Positions 26,743-36,151 of a DNA stretch of 64,000 bases are shown here, one piece after another (position 1 is the first letter of the stretch; each line of letters opens with the position of its first letter). Source of the DNA: Paenibacillus sp. L3-i20 (GTDB lineage: Bacteria > Bacillota > Bacilli > Paenibacillales > Paenibacillaceae); NCBI RefSeq assembly GCF_022180385.2, contig NZ_BQME02000001.1, forward strand, positions 1,514,975-1,578,974, given 5' to 3'. Position numbers and translations under genes: made by a program. A model generated the notes under the pieces. The model searched no databases. It had not been told where the DNA came from and saw only the letters and a program-made list of their open reading frames with translations.

Positions 26743-27100
26743 CCCGCTTTCTCCGCAGCTCTATCGTCACACCGTCGAAATGAATATCAAACGGTGGATT
26801 TGGTTTTGTCACTCTAACCGTAACTTCATTTATCATAGTATAAGCTTCCAATACACGCGATGCAATGTGCCCAGTTAACGCTTCAATCAGCTTGAAGGGC
26901 GGTCCTTCGACTATTCCTTTCGTCAGGGCGTGCAGCTCCGCATAGTTAATCGTAGCATTCAAATCATCCGTCTTAGCAGCTTGTTCTAGATCCATCAATA
27001 GATCTAAATCGACGTAAAACTTCTGTCCTAGCTTATTTTCCTCGGGAAATACCCCATGGTAACCGTAGAAGCGCATCCCTTTTACAATCATATGATCCAT
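26714..27100 (-). CDS. folB: dihydroneopterin aldolase
   Basis: This 128-residue FolB cleaves dihydroneopterin to 6-hydroxymethyl-dihydropterin and glycolaldehyde, one step before FolK. It has the family start IVKGMRFYGYHGVFPEENKL, whose HGVFPEE holds the active-site Glu, and LIEALTGHIASRVLEAY with the catalytic-type Lys/His region near PFKLIE. The length is typical. A 114-bp gap to folP contains a GCCAGCC/GGCTGGC hairpin without a T-run and no other feature. Confidence 0.95.
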   Translation of the reverse strand: MDHMIVKGMRFYGYHGVFPEENKLGQKFYVDLDLLMDLEQAAKTDDLNATINYAELHALTKGIVEGPPFKLIEALTGHIASRVLEAYTMINEVTVRVTKPNPPFDIHFDGVTIELRRKRDGDGKPVRA

Positions 27101-27214
27101 TATTTATCGACTCCTTAATTTCGAAAAATAGAGCTTGTGGCGTGGGTCCGCATATTGACCAACAATAAGATCCGCACAGCCAGCCACCCCTCCCGGGGCA
27201 AGGCTGGCCCGGCG

Positions 27215-28066
27215 TTACGCGCGATAGAGGATCGCATCCGCCATAAGGGCGGTCCGCTTAATCGCGCGGACATCGTGAACGCGCACGATTTGGCATCCGT
27301 GCGCGATTCCGAGGGTGACGGTCGCTGCCGTCCCCTCAACCAGCTCTTCTACCGGCAGGTTAAGTGTCTGCCGGATGAATCGTTTGCGCGAGGTGCCAAG
27401 AAGCACGGGATAGCCGAGCGCGGTTAGCTCTGATAGACGACCGAGCATGGCGAGGTTGTCGTCATGGGTTTTGGCGAAGCCGATGCCGGGATCAAGCCAT
27501 ACCCGGTCATCGGCGATGCCGGCAGCTTGGGCAATGCCGATGCTGCTTCGCAGATCGGCGAGCACATCCGGGACGAGGTCGTTATAGTCCCGGGAGTGGC
27601 GGTTATGGCTGATAATAACTGGACAGCCATACTCGGCCGCTACTGCGGCCATATCGGGGTCCCCTTTGAGACCCCAAATGTCGTTAATGATATGTGCGCC
27701 CGCTTCAAGCGCATGGCGCGCAGTTGCAGCCTTATATGTATCGATAGATAACGCTACGTGTGGAAGCGCTTCGCGAACGGCTGTAATAACAGGCAAAACG
27801 CGTTTCAGTTCCTCTTCAGGACTGACAGCCTCGTAGCCCGGTCTCGTCGACTCTCCGCCAATGTCCAATATGTCAGCGCCCGCTTCTACCATCTCATGCG
27901 CATGCTCAAGAGCACGCTCAACATTCATATATCGTCCGCCATCCGAGAAGGAATCGGGAGTTGCATTCAAAATACCCATTATGAGAGTGCGCTTCCCAAG
28001 TTCAAGCTTTACGTCATCGCCCAGTTCATAGCTTCTATCCCAAAAAGTAGGTCTATTATTCATCAT
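27215..28066 (-). CDS. folP: dihydropteroate synthase
   Basis: FolP condenses the pterin pyrophosphate made by FolK with p-aminobenzoate, and is the sulfonamide target. The 283-residue TIM barrel has all signature motifs: LIMGILNATPDSFSDGG, DILDIGGESTRPG, HIINDIWGL, LDPGIGFAKTHDDNL, LLGTSRKRFI and IVRVHDVRAIKR. The longer frame opens at 28099, but AAGGAG lies six bases before the ATG at 28066, which is chosen. The 3' half (about 27150-27700) is visibly more G+C-rich than its neighbours. Confidence 0.96.
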   Translation of the reverse strand: MMNNRPTFWDRSYELGDDVKLELGKRTLIMGILNATPDSFSDGGRYMNVERALEHAHEMVEAGADILDIGGESTRPGYEAVSPEEELKRVLPVITAVREALPHVALSIDTYKAATARHALEAGAHIINDIWGLKGDPDMAAVAAEYGCPVIISHNRHSRDYNDLVPDVLADLRSSIGIAQAAGIADDRVWLDPGIGFAKTHDDNLAMLGRLSELTALGYPVLLGTSRKRFIRQTLNLPVEELVEGTAATVTLGIAHGCQIVRVHDVRAIKRTALMADAILYRA

Positions 28067-28166
28067 CGTCCACTCCTTCATAACAGCACTACGAATCATG
28101 ATTCACTGTACCGTTTACCGCTGCTTCACATCCCTAACTCTACTACTATACCCTCTGCTGCTCACA

Positions 28167-28251
28167 TTTATCTGATAGTATTAGCTCGTTTAGATAGTAT
28201 TAGCTCGTTTAACTGGTTGTATCGGCTTGTTTAACTGAGTGTATCCGCTCG
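28167..28251. repeat. four tandem copies of a ~22-bp repeat over the end of pabC
   Basis: On the plus strand: TTTATCTGATAGTATTAGCTCG (28167), TTTAGATAGTATTAGCTCG (28189, 19 bp), TTTAACTGGTTGTATCGGCTTG (28208), TTTAACTGAGTGTATCCGCTCG (28230). The unit consensus is TTTAACTGATTGTATTxGCTCG. The last unit includes the pabC stop codon and encodes the last residues of PabC, so the array extends from coding into intergenic sequence. Confidence 0.8.
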
Positions 28252-29136
28252 ATACAAAGCAAGCAGCGATCTTGTTATTTCACCCGCCTCACCACTACTA
28301 ATAATGATTTGCTGGAAACTAGTGTCTGTTAGTGTCGTGATCGGCACAAGCTCCTGAATAGAGTTGGTCATCCAAATCTCATCCCCCTCTACGAGAGATT
28401 CCCACGTATACAATCCTTCTTCTGTTCTGTAGCCGGCATCAGCCGCTAGCTCGAGTACCTTCTGCCTCGTCACACCAGGCAATATTCCCGTTTCTATTGC
28501 AGGTGTGCGAATGACACCATCGCTCACGAAAAATAGATTACTGACGATACCTTCCGTCAGCCATCCCGCTTCAGACAGCATCAAGCCTTCAGCACCTGGC
28601 ATCGGAGGAATATAACTCTCATCCTTCTCCTCACGCTTAGACAAACCAAGTAGCTCACGTTTAGCCAATATATTGTTCATATAATGAAGCGACTTGAAGC
28701 GGATAGAACTTTCTGGTGTATTCCGCTTCGTACGAAGCATCCTCAGCTCCCGTCCCCAGAAGAGATCAACATCTCGCACAATAGGCAGTTCTTTGACGAG
28801 CATAAACGCATTTGGGCGCTCGTAATCGCTTGAAGGCAATCCTAGTACATCTTCCCCAGCGCTCACCGTCAGGCGAATATAGCCGTCATATAGCCCATTC
28901 TCCGCAAGCAATCGCCTTGCCCAATCCTCTACTTCTTCTATACTCATCCTGAATTTAATCCCTAGCTCAGCGCAACCAAGCTGCAACCTCTCCATATGTC
29001 TCTCAATTAAATATGGACGACCTTTATACGTACGGAAAGTTTCGAACAATCCCAGACCGTACAAAAAGCCGTGATCATATACTGAGATCACAGCTTCGCT
29101 AGCTTCTACGATGGAACCATTAAACCCAACTTTCAT
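28231..29136 (-). CDS. pabC: aminodeoxychorismate lyase
   Basis: PabC is a PLP enzyme of fold type IV that releases pyruvate from 4-amino-4-deoxychorismate to give p-aminobenzoate. The 301-residue product has ISVYDHGFLYGLGLFETFRT, FKSLHYMNNILAKREL with the PLP-binding Lys (FKSLHYMN), EAGWLTEGIVSNLFFVSDG and TGILPGVTRQKVLELA. Its ATG overlaps the pabA stop by one base. The last few codons (ADTLS) come from a tandem repeat unit, so the original C-terminus may have been altered. D-amino acid and branched-chain aminotransferases share the fold, but the operon decides the call. Confidence 0.93.
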   Translation of the reverse strand: MKVGFNGSIVEASEAVISVYDHGFLYGLGLFETFRTYKGRPYLIERHMERLQLGCAELGIKFRMSIEEVEDWARRLLAENGLYDGYIRLTVSAGEDVLGLPSSDYERPNAFMLVKELPIVRDVDLFWGRELRMLRTKRNTPESSIRFKSLHYMNNILAKRELLGLSKREEKDESYIPPMPGAEGLMLSEAGWLTEGIVSNLFFVSDGVIRTPAIETGILPGVTRQKVLELAADAGYRTEEGLYTWESLVEGDEIWMTNSIQELVPITTLTDTSFQQIIISSGEAGEITRSLLALYRADTLS

Positions 29137-29714
29137 TACAGTGTGCCCGTGCGATGACGCAAGAAGTTACGCAGCATCGATAAGCCATGATCGGTAATGA
29201 TGGATTCAGGGTGGAATTGTACGCCTTCAATCGCGTATGTTTTGTGACGAAGACCCATAATTTCGCCTTCTGCCGTCTCTGCACTTATTTCTAGACAATC
29301 AGGAAGTGTTTCTCTTCGTACAATCAATGAATGATAGCGAGTTGCAGTGAACGGTGACTCCAGTCCTTCAAAAATCGATTTACCATCATGCAGTATTGGT
29401 GACGTTTTGCCATGCATCAACTTCTCCGCCCGTATTACCTCTCCGCCGAACGCTTGTCCAATCGATTGATGTCCAAGGCAGACGCCGAGAATTGGAATTT
29501 CACCCTTGAAGCGCTCAATTAGCGATAAACTGATTCCCGCTTCGTTAGGTGAACATGGTCCTGGCGAAATCAAAATATGGTCGGGTGCTAGCGCTTCAAT
29601 ACCAGCTAGATCAATTTCATCATTTCTTTTCACAACAATCTCTTCACCAAGCTCGCCCAAATATTGAACCAAATTGTACGTGAACGAATCATAATTATCG
29701 ATTACGAGTATCAT
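29136..29714 (-). CDS. pabA: aminodeoxychorismate/anthranilate synthase glutaminase subunit
   Basis: PabA is a class I glutamine amidotransferase that feeds ammonia to PabB. In Bacilli it usually also serves TrpE (amphibolic). The product of about 192 residues starts [20 protein letters not shown]. It has the oxyanion motif [12 protein letters not shown], the nucleophile elbow [17 protein letters not shown] with catalytic Cys, and the His-Glu pair in GVQFHPESI. The ATG at 29714 has AAGGGG upstream; seven residues of the longer frame are discarded. A 45-bp gap separates it from pabB. Confidence 0.95.
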   Translation of the reverse strand: MILVIDNYDSFTYNLVQYLGELGEEIVVKRNDEIDLAGIEALAPDHILISPGPCSPNEAGISLSLIERFKGEIPILGVCLGHQSIGQAFGGEVIRAEKLMHGKTSPILHDGKSIFEGLESPFTATRYHSLIVRRETLPDCLEISAETAEGEIMGLRHKTYAIEGVQFHPESIITDHGLSMLRNFLRHRTGTL

Positions 29715-29759
29715 ATTCCGCACCCCTTCATCCAAAGCCTATAAATAGGTCAATCTACT

Positions 29760-31343
29760 TCAGTTCTCCTCTGAAAAACGTTCGCTATACTGGATCGCCT
29801 TCCAAAGTGCTTTCGCCTTGCTCAGCGACTCTATATATTCCCGCTCCGGATCGGAGTCTATGACGATGCCTGCACCAGCCTGGACATGCACTTGTCCGTT
29901 CTGAACAGCCATCGTTCTAATAATTATATTAAATTCCATATCTCCATTATAGTCAATCCATCCTAAGGACCCTGTATAAGCACCTCTGCGAACAGGCTCC
30001 AGCTCCTCGATAATTTCCATCGTACGTATCTTCGGAGCGCCTGTAATAGTTCCTCCAGGGAACGTAGCTGCAATTACATCATACGCATCCCTGCCGCTAG
30101 CAAGATCGCCTTCAACTTGGGAAACAAGATGCATGACGTGTGAATAATGCTCAATAACCATAAGCTCCTTCACCTGAACAGAACCATAGGTCGCTATTCT
30201 CCCTAAGTCATTACGCTCCAAATCAACAAGCATAATATGCTCTGCCCGTTCCTTCTCGTTCGTACGCAACTCTTCAGCAAAGCGCAGATCCTCTTCCTCA
30301 GTACGACCTCTCCTCCTCGTGCCCGCAATCGGACGCGTAATTAATCGGCCATTAGACAGCTCTACAAGCAGCTCTGGGGATGCTGATACTAATTGGAAGT
30401 CTGGGCAGCGAAGAAAACCCATATATGGTGATGGATTAACTAGTCTCAGCCACTCATACATTTCTTCAGACGCACTCGATAATGTGCGAGTCTGACGCTG
30501 GGATAAATTAACCTGAAAGGCATCGCCTTGCCCAATGTAATGCTGAATTTTTCGTACCGCTTCCATATACATCTCTCTAGAAGTAGGTGACGATATGCCT
30601 TCGACTGTCTCTACATCGATGTGCAGCGAATCCTTCTCCATCAGCGACAGCCTGCTCGCCTTCAACTTATTCGCTCTCTCACGAGCTTTGTCATTCTCGA
30701 ACCAGGTCAACCAATAATCGGACATTCCCTCAAGTCGAGATTGCGCCCGCTCATAAACGGATCTCAATTGTTCCTCGGAAGTATCCACATCTATAGCACT
30801 ATGAACGACGCAATAAACGACAGATTTCGCATGATCGACAATCCATAGTTCATTCATTCGTAGAAATAAGAAGTCCGGTAAGCCTGTGTCATCCGAAGCA
30901 ATTTCCGGCAATCGTTCAATCGTGCGAATAATGTCGTAGCTCCAGAAACCCGCACAACCGCCTAGCCACTTAGGACCATCCTTGCCATCTAGTCTAGGTC
31001 CATAGCCATCACTCATCCACGAACGAACAATCTCTAGCGGCTTACCATGCCATTTCTTACGAGATGGGGATTGTTCCTCCATTGATTGAAACGAAGTAGA
31101 CTCAGCCTCCATACCCTTACCGCTTATAATACTTTCAGGATGCAAACCCAAATAGGAAAAGCGACCATCTTTTCCACTCTCAAGCACAAAAGCATAAGGA
31201 GATGCATCCTGCCACACTTCCTCCCAAGAGGTGATGCTGCCGCCCGCTTCCAACTGAAGCGGCAATTCCTTCATAAGGGGCAACGTCGTATATTTCCCTT
31301 CGGCGCGCCACCGAATCCACTCTTCCCACGCGGTGATCATCAC
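29760..31343 (-). CDS. pabB: aminodeoxychorismate synthase component I
   Basis: PabB converts chorismate plus ammonia to 4-amino-4-deoxychorismate, the entry to p-aminobenzoate. The 527-residue product has an N-terminal TrpE-like domain and the C-terminal chorismate-binding domain: QVNLSQRQT, LLVELSNGRLITRPIAGTRR, ADLVDLERNDLGRIA-like LVDLERNDLGRIA, YSHVMHLVSQVEG, FPGGTITGAPKIRTMEIIEE (the active-site Lys/Thr region) and VQAGAGIVIDSDPEREY. The length fits PabB of Bacilli. It is the first gene of the pabB-A-C-folP-folB-folK-yazB run. Start context: GGGGGTACAAG before GTG-ATG, so either codon may be used. Confidence 0.95.
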   Translation of the reverse strand: MMITAWEEWIRWRAEGKYTTLPLMKELPLQLEAGGSITSWEEVWQDASPYAFVLESGKDGRFSYLGLHPESIISGKGMEAESTSFQSMEEQSPSRKKWHGKPLEIVRSWMSDGYGPRLDGKDGPKWLGGCAGFWSYDIIRTIERLPEIASDDTGLPDFLFLRMNELWIVDHAKSVVYCVVHSAIDVDTSEEQLRSVYERAQSRLEGMSDYWLTWFENDKARERANKLKASRLSLMEKDSLHIDVETVEGISSPTSREMYMEAVRKIQHYIGQGDAFQVNLSQRQTRTLSSASEEMYEWLRLVNPSPYMGFLRCPDFQLVSASPELLVELSNGRLITRPIAGTRRRGRTEEEDLRFAEELRTNEKERAEHIMLVDLERNDLGRIATYGSVQVKELMVIEHYSHVMHLVSQVEGDLASGRDAYDVIAATFPGGTITGAPKIRTMEIIEELEPVRRGAYTGSLGWIDYNGDMEFNIIIRTMAVQNGQVHVQAGAGIVIDSDPEREYIESLSKAKALWKAIQYSERFSEEN

Positions 31344-31399
31344 CTTGTACCCCCGTTCATCTTACTTATTTCGCTCAGTATACAGAATCATGCAGCAAA

Positions 31400-31440
31400 A
31401 GAAAAGTGCCCCCCAGTCCGAAGAATGGAAGGCCCTCTCT
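31400..31440 (-). terminator. probable terminator after cysK
   Basis: On the minus strand CCTTCCATTC-TTCG-GACTGGGGGG can form a wobble-containing stem with a TTCG loop, followed by CACTTTTCTTTT. It separates cysK from the pab/fol operon. Confidence 0.45.
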
Positions 31441-31492
31441 TAACAAGCAATGAAGCTTAATTATCGTTATAAATTAGTTCCGGAAGATAAAA

Positions 31493-32431
31493 TTAATTTT
31501 CGAAGTTAAATAGCGGCGTACTCAAGTAACGCTCACCATTACTTGGAATAATGGCGACGACACGTTTCCCTTTGCCTAGCTCTTTAGCTACTTGCAGTGC
31601 TGCACTAATCGCTGCACCAGAAGAAATACCAACTAACAGGCCTTCTTCTTTTGCTGCTCGACGTGCATATTCAAATGCTTCTTCATTCTCAACAGCAATT
31701 ACACCGTCATATATTTCACGATTCAAAATATCAGGGACAAAGTTTGCACCAATACCTTGAATTTTATGTGGACCTGGGTTACCGCCAGAAAGAAGCGGAG
31801 AAGCCGCAGGCTCAACTGCATAAATTTTAATACCTTCGAAGTTAGCTTTAAGCACTTCACCAGCACCAGAAATTGTACCGCCAGTACCGATACCTGCGAT
31901 AAATGCATCTAATTTGCCATCCAATGAGTTGATAGCTTCAACGATTTCGGGTCCAGTCGTTTCACGGTGAATCTTTACGTTTGCTTGGTTTTTGAACTGT
32001 TGCGGCATGAAGTATGAGGCATTTTCATTAACAAGCTCCTCAGCCTTGCGAACTGCACCGTTCATTCCTTCGGAACCTGGTGTAAGAACAAGCTCAGCAC
32101 CATAAGCACGAAGCAAGTTACGACGCTCAACACTCATCGTTTCAGGCATTACAAGAATAGCCTTGTACCCTTTTGCAGCAGCTACTAGCGCAAGCCCGAT
32201 GCCTGTGTTACCGCTTGTAGGTTCAACGATTGTATCGCCTGGTTTAATTAGTCCTTCTTGCTCTGCTACTTCAACCATGCTGATTGCGATGCGGTCTTTT
32301 ACACTTGCACCCGGGTTTTGGTATTCAAGCTTTACATAAATCTCCGCGCTATCCTCAGGCACGAGACGGTTCAATCGAACGAGTGGAGTATCGCCAATTA
32401 GTTCAGTAACGCTTTGTACAATTTTTGCCAT
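31493..32431 (-). CDS. cysK: cysteine synthase A (O-acetylserine sulfhydrylase)
   Basis: CysK makes cysteine from O-acetylserine and sulfide with PLP. The product of about 312 residues reads [20 protein letters not shown]. It carries the PLP lysine in [11 protein letters not shown], the substrate loop [37 protein letters not shown], and the phosphate-binding [10 protein letters not shown]. The open frame extends to 32485, but AAGGAGG and homology place the start at 32431. In B. subtilis cysK lies in the same slot between yacD and pabB. In that group CymR controls cysK; I see no clear operator here. Confidence 0.94.
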   Translation of the reverse strand: MAKIVQSVTELIGDTPLVRLNRLVPEDSAEIYVKLEYQNPGASVKDRIAISMVEVAEQEGLIKPGDTIVEPTSGNTGIGLALVAAAKGYKAILVMPETMSVERRNLLRAYGAELVLTPGSEGMNGAVRKAEELVNENASYFMPQQFKNQANVKIHRETTGPEIVEAINSLDGKLDAFIAGIGTGGTISGAGEVLKANFEGIKIYAVEPAASPLLSGGNPGPHKIQGIGANFVPDILNREIYDGVIAVENEEAFEYARRAAKEEGLLVGISSGAAISAALQVAKELGKGKRVVAIIPSNGERYLSTPLFNFEN

Positions 32432-32574
32432 GAAACGGAAAGCCTCCTTATTCCGACTAAAATAGTTGGTTTTGACTAATTCCATCTTAACAATGTCTTG
32501 CTTCCGTTGTCAATAGACACTTTCTATTTCTTGTAAACTATACGCCCCAGTGTCAGAAGAAATACTACCACTCA

Positions 32575-33573
32575 CTATTTTAAAATAGCCGCTCCATAGC
32601 GCTCTAACAGCTCATCCTCAAGCTCCCTAAGTGGCTTCGCTTGCTCAAGAGCAAGCTTCTTACGAACCGCATTGTACAAATGAACGCCTGTCGGGCCAGA
32701 ATTCGTTTGTCGCCCCGCCAATTGTATAATGGCAAAACCTTCATCAAGCGCTATCGGACCTTCAATCTCTGCAATCGACATCTCATTAGCTATCTTCAGC
32801 ATTACATCATTATAGAAAGGATCATCGGCATCAATCATGCCCAAATCTCCACCGTCATCTGCGGTAAACTCATCTTGTGAGTAGTCTCTTGCTAATTGCG
32901 CGAAATCTTCTCCATCAGCTAGCTTTTCCAATAGAGATTCAGCTTGAGCTTGTGTATCCGTTACAATCCATAGCAAATGTAATTGCAACTTTGGATCGAA
33001 TTGCTCCGGGTGGGCTTCCATATATTCTTCTACATCGGAATCGCTAATCGAAATATTTGAAATAGCAATCTTCTCCATTAATATTCGATAGCGCATTTCA
33101 CCCATCACTTGAGCCTTACTCATCCCGAGTTGATCCTTCATAGCAGCGAAATATAAATCCTCACTACCGTAGCCTTCTGCTAAGAGCGCTAGTTCACGTT
33201 CCAATTCTTCTTGTGATAAGACAATATTAGAAGCATCTACTTCGAGGTCTATTGCTAGTCTCACCATCATCTGTCTGAGAACATTATTACCGTATTGCTT
33301 GTACAGTTCGTCTGAAAGCTGGGCTCTTGTAATTGGCTTCCCATTAACTGTAGCAACGATCTGATCCCCATGTTTAGCGTTATTCCACTTATCTGCGCCT
33401 CCTTGATCCTCCACACCATCCCCTTGATGAGGTGGAGGATCAAGCTTTTCCGTTTGTTCGTTCTCTTCCTTATCCGATTGCGGCCATACCTTCGCTAGCA
33501 CCATGCCTGTAAGAGCAATCATGCATACAGCTTGAAGGATGACAACCACCTTCAGCACCTCGTATCTCTTCAT
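32575..33573 (-). CDS. membrane-anchored PPIC-type peptidyl-prolyl isomerase (YacD/PrsA-like)
   Basis: This 332-residue foldase acts outside the membrane. It has an N-terminal anchor helix (VVVILQAVCMIALTGMVLAKV), an acidic linker, a SurA-N-like helical region (VATVNGKPITRAQLSDELYK through about residue 195) and a parvulin domain (about 195-300) with KLQLHLLWIVTD, LADGEDFAQLARDYSQDEF and DGGDLGMI. Unlike PrsA there is no lipobox Cys at the N-terminus, so it is held by a transmembrane helix. The position between hslO and cysK is that of B. subtilis yacD. Confidence 0.88.
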   Translation of the reverse strand: MKRYEVLKVVVILQAVCMIALTGMVLAKVWPQSDKEENEQTEKLDPPPHQGDGVEDQGGADKWNNAKHGDQIVATVNGKPITRAQLSDELYKQYGNNVLRQMMVRLAIDLEVDASNIVLSQEELERELALLAEGYGSEDLYFAAMKDQLGMSKAQVMGEMRYRILMEKIAISNISISDSDVEEYMEAHPEQFDPKLQLHLLWIVTDTQAQAESLLEKLADGEDFAQLARDYSQDEFTADDGGDLGMIDADDPFYNDVMLKIANEMSIAEIEGPIALDEGFAIIQLAGRQTNSGPTGVHLYNAVRKKLALEQAKPLRELEDELLERYGAAILK

Positions 33574-33591
33574 CGCATGGACTGCCTCCGA

Positions 33592-34497
33592 TTATTGGAT
33601 CGGCTTTGGTTTCGCTTGCTCAAGCAGCAGCTCCAGCTGTGGCCGTTTGTACGTATATTTCTCATTGCAGAAGTGGCATACCACTTCGGCTTGTCCATCT
33701 TCTTGAATAATTTGCTCTAGTTCACGCTGCCCTAGACTAATTAATGTATTTCCGACTTTTTCTTCGGAACACTGGCATTTGAATATCAGATCCATCGTAT
33801 CATGTATAACTAAATCTTCGTTACCTACGACCAAACCAAGCAGACCTTCCGGCGTTTCCCCTTGCTCTAGCAGCGCTGTAACATGAGGCAATTTGGCAAT
33901 CGCCTGCTCCAGCCTTGTAATCTCCTCATCCGTTAATCCTGGCATAAGCTGAACGATAAAGCCGCCTGCATGTGTAACTGAGTTGTCTGGCTCTACAAGT
34001 ACACCAACCCCAACAGCAGAAGGCGTCTGCTCTGATACGGCAAAATAGTACGTAAAATCTTCACCCAGCTCGCCAGATATAATAGGAACGCTTCCTCGAT
34101 AAGGTTCCTTCATTCCCAAATCCTTCGTTACATAAAGATAACCGCTTGTACCGACCGCACCTGCTACATCGAGCTTCCCTTTCTGATTGCTGCCATGATG
34201 CGCTTGCGGATGATCTACATAGCCACGCACTTCTCCATAAGAGTTGGCATCAACAAATATCGAACCAATTGGCCCATCGCCCTTTACTTGAATGGTCAAC
34301 TTCTCTTGTCCCTTGAGCATAGCACCCATCATCGCTGCTACCGTTAGCGTACGGCCTAATGCTGCTGAAGCTGTCGGGAACGTATCATGCCGCTGACGGT
34401 GCTCCTCGACGAGATTCGTTGTTCGTGCTGCGAATACGCGTATTTTTCCATTCCATGCTGTTCCTCGCACAAGCACGTCCTTCAATTGCTCTTCCAT
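33592..34497 (-). CDS. hslO: redox-regulated chaperone Hsp33
   Basis: Hsp33 is a holdase switched on by oxidation and heat. The 301-residue protein has the N-terminal substrate-binding domain (LVRGTAWNGKIRVFAARTTN, GPIGSIFVDANSYGEVRGYV). The C-terminal zinc switch has four cysteines as CxC (FKCQCSEEK) and CxxC (VCHFCNEKY), about 30 residues apart. All key residues are present. The start overlaps the coaX stop by one base (TAATG type), so it is co-transcribed with the nad-coaX genes. Confidence 0.96.
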   Translation of the reverse strand: MEEQLKDVLVRGTAWNGKIRVFAARTTNLVEEHRQRHDTFPTASAALGRTLTVAAMMGAMLKGQEKLTIQVKGDGPIGSIFVDANSYGEVRGYVDHPQAHHGSNQKGKLDVAGAVGTSGYLYVTKDLGMKEPYRGSVPIISGELGEDFTYYFAVSEQTPSAVGVGVLVEPDNSVTHAGGFIVQLMPGLTDEEITRLEQAIAKLPHVTALLEQGETPEGLLGLVVGNEDLVIHDTMDLIFKCQCSEEKVGNTLISLGQRELEQIIQEDGQAEVVCHFCNEKYTYKRPQLELLLEQAKPKPIQ

Positions 34498-35270
34498 TAT
34501 TGCCCCTCCTGGTTGCGTTCATATATAATGCGCAGACCCTCAAGTGTTAGCAATGGATCAACCTCTTGAATAGTCTCCGATTCTGCTGCAATCAGTTCAG
34601 CGAGCCCGCCAGTCGCAATGACGCGCGGCGTTACGCTAAACTCTTTGCGAATGCGATTTACAATACCGTCAACTTGTCCCGCATAGCCGAATATAATGCC
34701 AGCCTGCATCGAAGTAACCGGATTTCGTCCTATTACGCTTTTCGGCCTTGTAAGCTCGATCCGCGGCAGCTTAGCTGCCCTTTGATACAATGCCTCAGTA
34801 GAAATGCCGATACCCGGTACAATTGCCCCGCCTAGATAGCTGCCGCTTTGGTCGATATAATCAAACGTTGTTGCCGTACCGAAATCAACAACAATTAGCG
34901 GTGCACCATACTTCTCTATACCAGCCACTGAATTAACGATTCGGTCTGCACCCACTTCTCTTGGGTTTTCATATCGAATGTTAAGTCCAGTCTTAACGCC
35001 TGGCCCAACAACTAGTGGTGCTTTGCGGACATATTTTAGACATAGTTGCTCTAGTGTTCGCATTAATGGGGGTACAACGGAAGAAATAATAACGCCTTCA
35101 ATTTGATCTATGCGCACTCCCGCATAGTGAAATAAGTTGTGAATGCTTATGCCATATTCATCTACTGTTGCGGAACGATTCGTACTTAAGCGCCAATGAT
35201 GTAATAGCTCCTTGCCTCGGTATATACCGAGCACAATATTCGTATTGCCGACATCGATGACAAAAATCAT
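34497..35270 (-). CDS. coaX: type III pantothenate kinase
   Basis: CoaX performs the first step of coenzyme A synthesis. The 257-residue product shows the ASKHA-fold motifs: [17 protein letters not shown] (phosphate 1), [16 protein letters not shown] with the catalytic-type Asp, [15 protein letters not shown] (phosphate 2), [15 protein letters not shown] and [11 protein letters not shown]. There is a four-base overlap with nadC upstream and one base with hslO downstream, so translational coupling is likely. Confidence 0.96.
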   Translation of the reverse strand: MIFVIDVGNTNIVLGIYRGKELLHHWRLSTNRSATVDEYGISIHNLFHYAGVRIDQIEGVIISSVVPPLMRTLEQLCLKYVRKAPLVVGPGVKTGLNIRYENPREVGADRIVNSVAGIEKYGAPLIVVDFGTATTFDYIDQSGSYLGGAIVPGIGISTEALYQRAAKLPRIELTRPKSVIGRNPVTSMQAGIIFGYAGQVDGIVNRIRKEFSVTPRVIATGGLAELIAAESETIQEVDPLLTLEGLRIIYERNQEGQ

Positions 35271-36151
35271 CCCGGCTCGCCTCCTTTCTTCTCATTCAAG
35301 TCAAGACTAATATCTAGTGCCTGGAATGAATAAGTAAGTGCTCCCACGGAAATTACATCTACGCCACAGGCTGCAATGCCATGGATCGTTTCAAGCGAAA
35401 CGCCTCCCGAAGCTTCAACCAATGTATGCGGTGAACGTCCCTTTATAAGAGCAACAGCCTCTTTCATTAATGTCGTAGACATATTGTCGAGCATAATAAT
35501 GTCAGCACCACAATCTAATGCTTCCTCAATTTGAGTAATTGATTCCGTTTCCACCTCGATTTTCATCGTATGGGGAATTTGTTTCCGTGATGCTGTAACA
35601 GCAGCCGTAATACTGCCTGCCCCTTTAATATGATTATCTTTAATCATAACAGCATCATAAAGACCAAATCGATGATTTGAACCTCCACCGACTCTTACAG
35701 CATACTTCTCAAGCATTCTGTGGCCTGGTGTTGTTTTGCGTGTATCCACCAGTCTTACTGGAAGTCCTTGAAGAGCTTGTACAAACGTATTCGTCTTTGT
35801 TGCAATTCCTGACAAACGCTGCATCAAATTAAGCGCTAACCGCTCGCCAGTAAGTAAGCTGCGTGTACTTCCCTCTACTTCTATAATAACCGTTCCTATA
35901 GTGACTAAATCACCATCTTGAACGAATGTCCGAAATACTAATGACGGATCAACAACGTCGAATACCAGCTTAGCAACCGGTATACCGGCAATAATGCCAG
36001 ATTCCTTCATATGAATAACTGCTTTAGAATGAGAATTGGCCGGAATTGTCGTCTCCGTCGTAATATCTCCGCTCCCGATGTCCTCGGCAAGCCAGCCCTG
36101 AATTTGATTTCGCAACGCAGCGTCATATCCACCTGTCGTCCATTCAAACAT
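35267..36151 (-). CDS. nadC: nicotinate-nucleotide pyrophosphorylase (carboxylating)
   Basis: NadC turns quinolinate and PRPP into nicotinate mononucleotide with loss of CO2. The 294-residue product has [28 protein letters not shown], the PRPP/quinolinate-binding [20 protein letters not shown]-type segment, [23 protein letters not shown] and IMLDNMS, with VEASGGV near the end. It completes the nadA-nadB-nadC de novo NAD set and overlaps nadB by eight bases. Confidence 0.96.
   Translation of the reverse strand: MFEWTTGGYDAALRNQIQGWLAEDIGSGDITTETTIPANSHSKAVIHMKESGIIAGIPVAKLVFDVVDPSLVFRTFVQDGDLVTIGTVIIEVEGSTRSLLTGERLALNLMQRLSGIATKTNTFVQALQGLPVRLVDTRKTTPGHRMLEKYAVRVGGGSNHRFGLYDAVMIKDNHIKGAGSITAAVTASRKQIPHTMKIEVETESITQIEEALDCGADIIMLDNMSTTLMKEAVALIKGRSPHTLVEASGGVSLETIHGIAACGVDVISVGALTYSFQALDISLDLNEKKGGEPG

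Noticed and set aside
27160-27215. GCCAGCC/GGCTGGC hairpin between folP and folB as a terminator
   Set aside because: No T-run follows on either strand, and the genes are expected to be co-transcribed.
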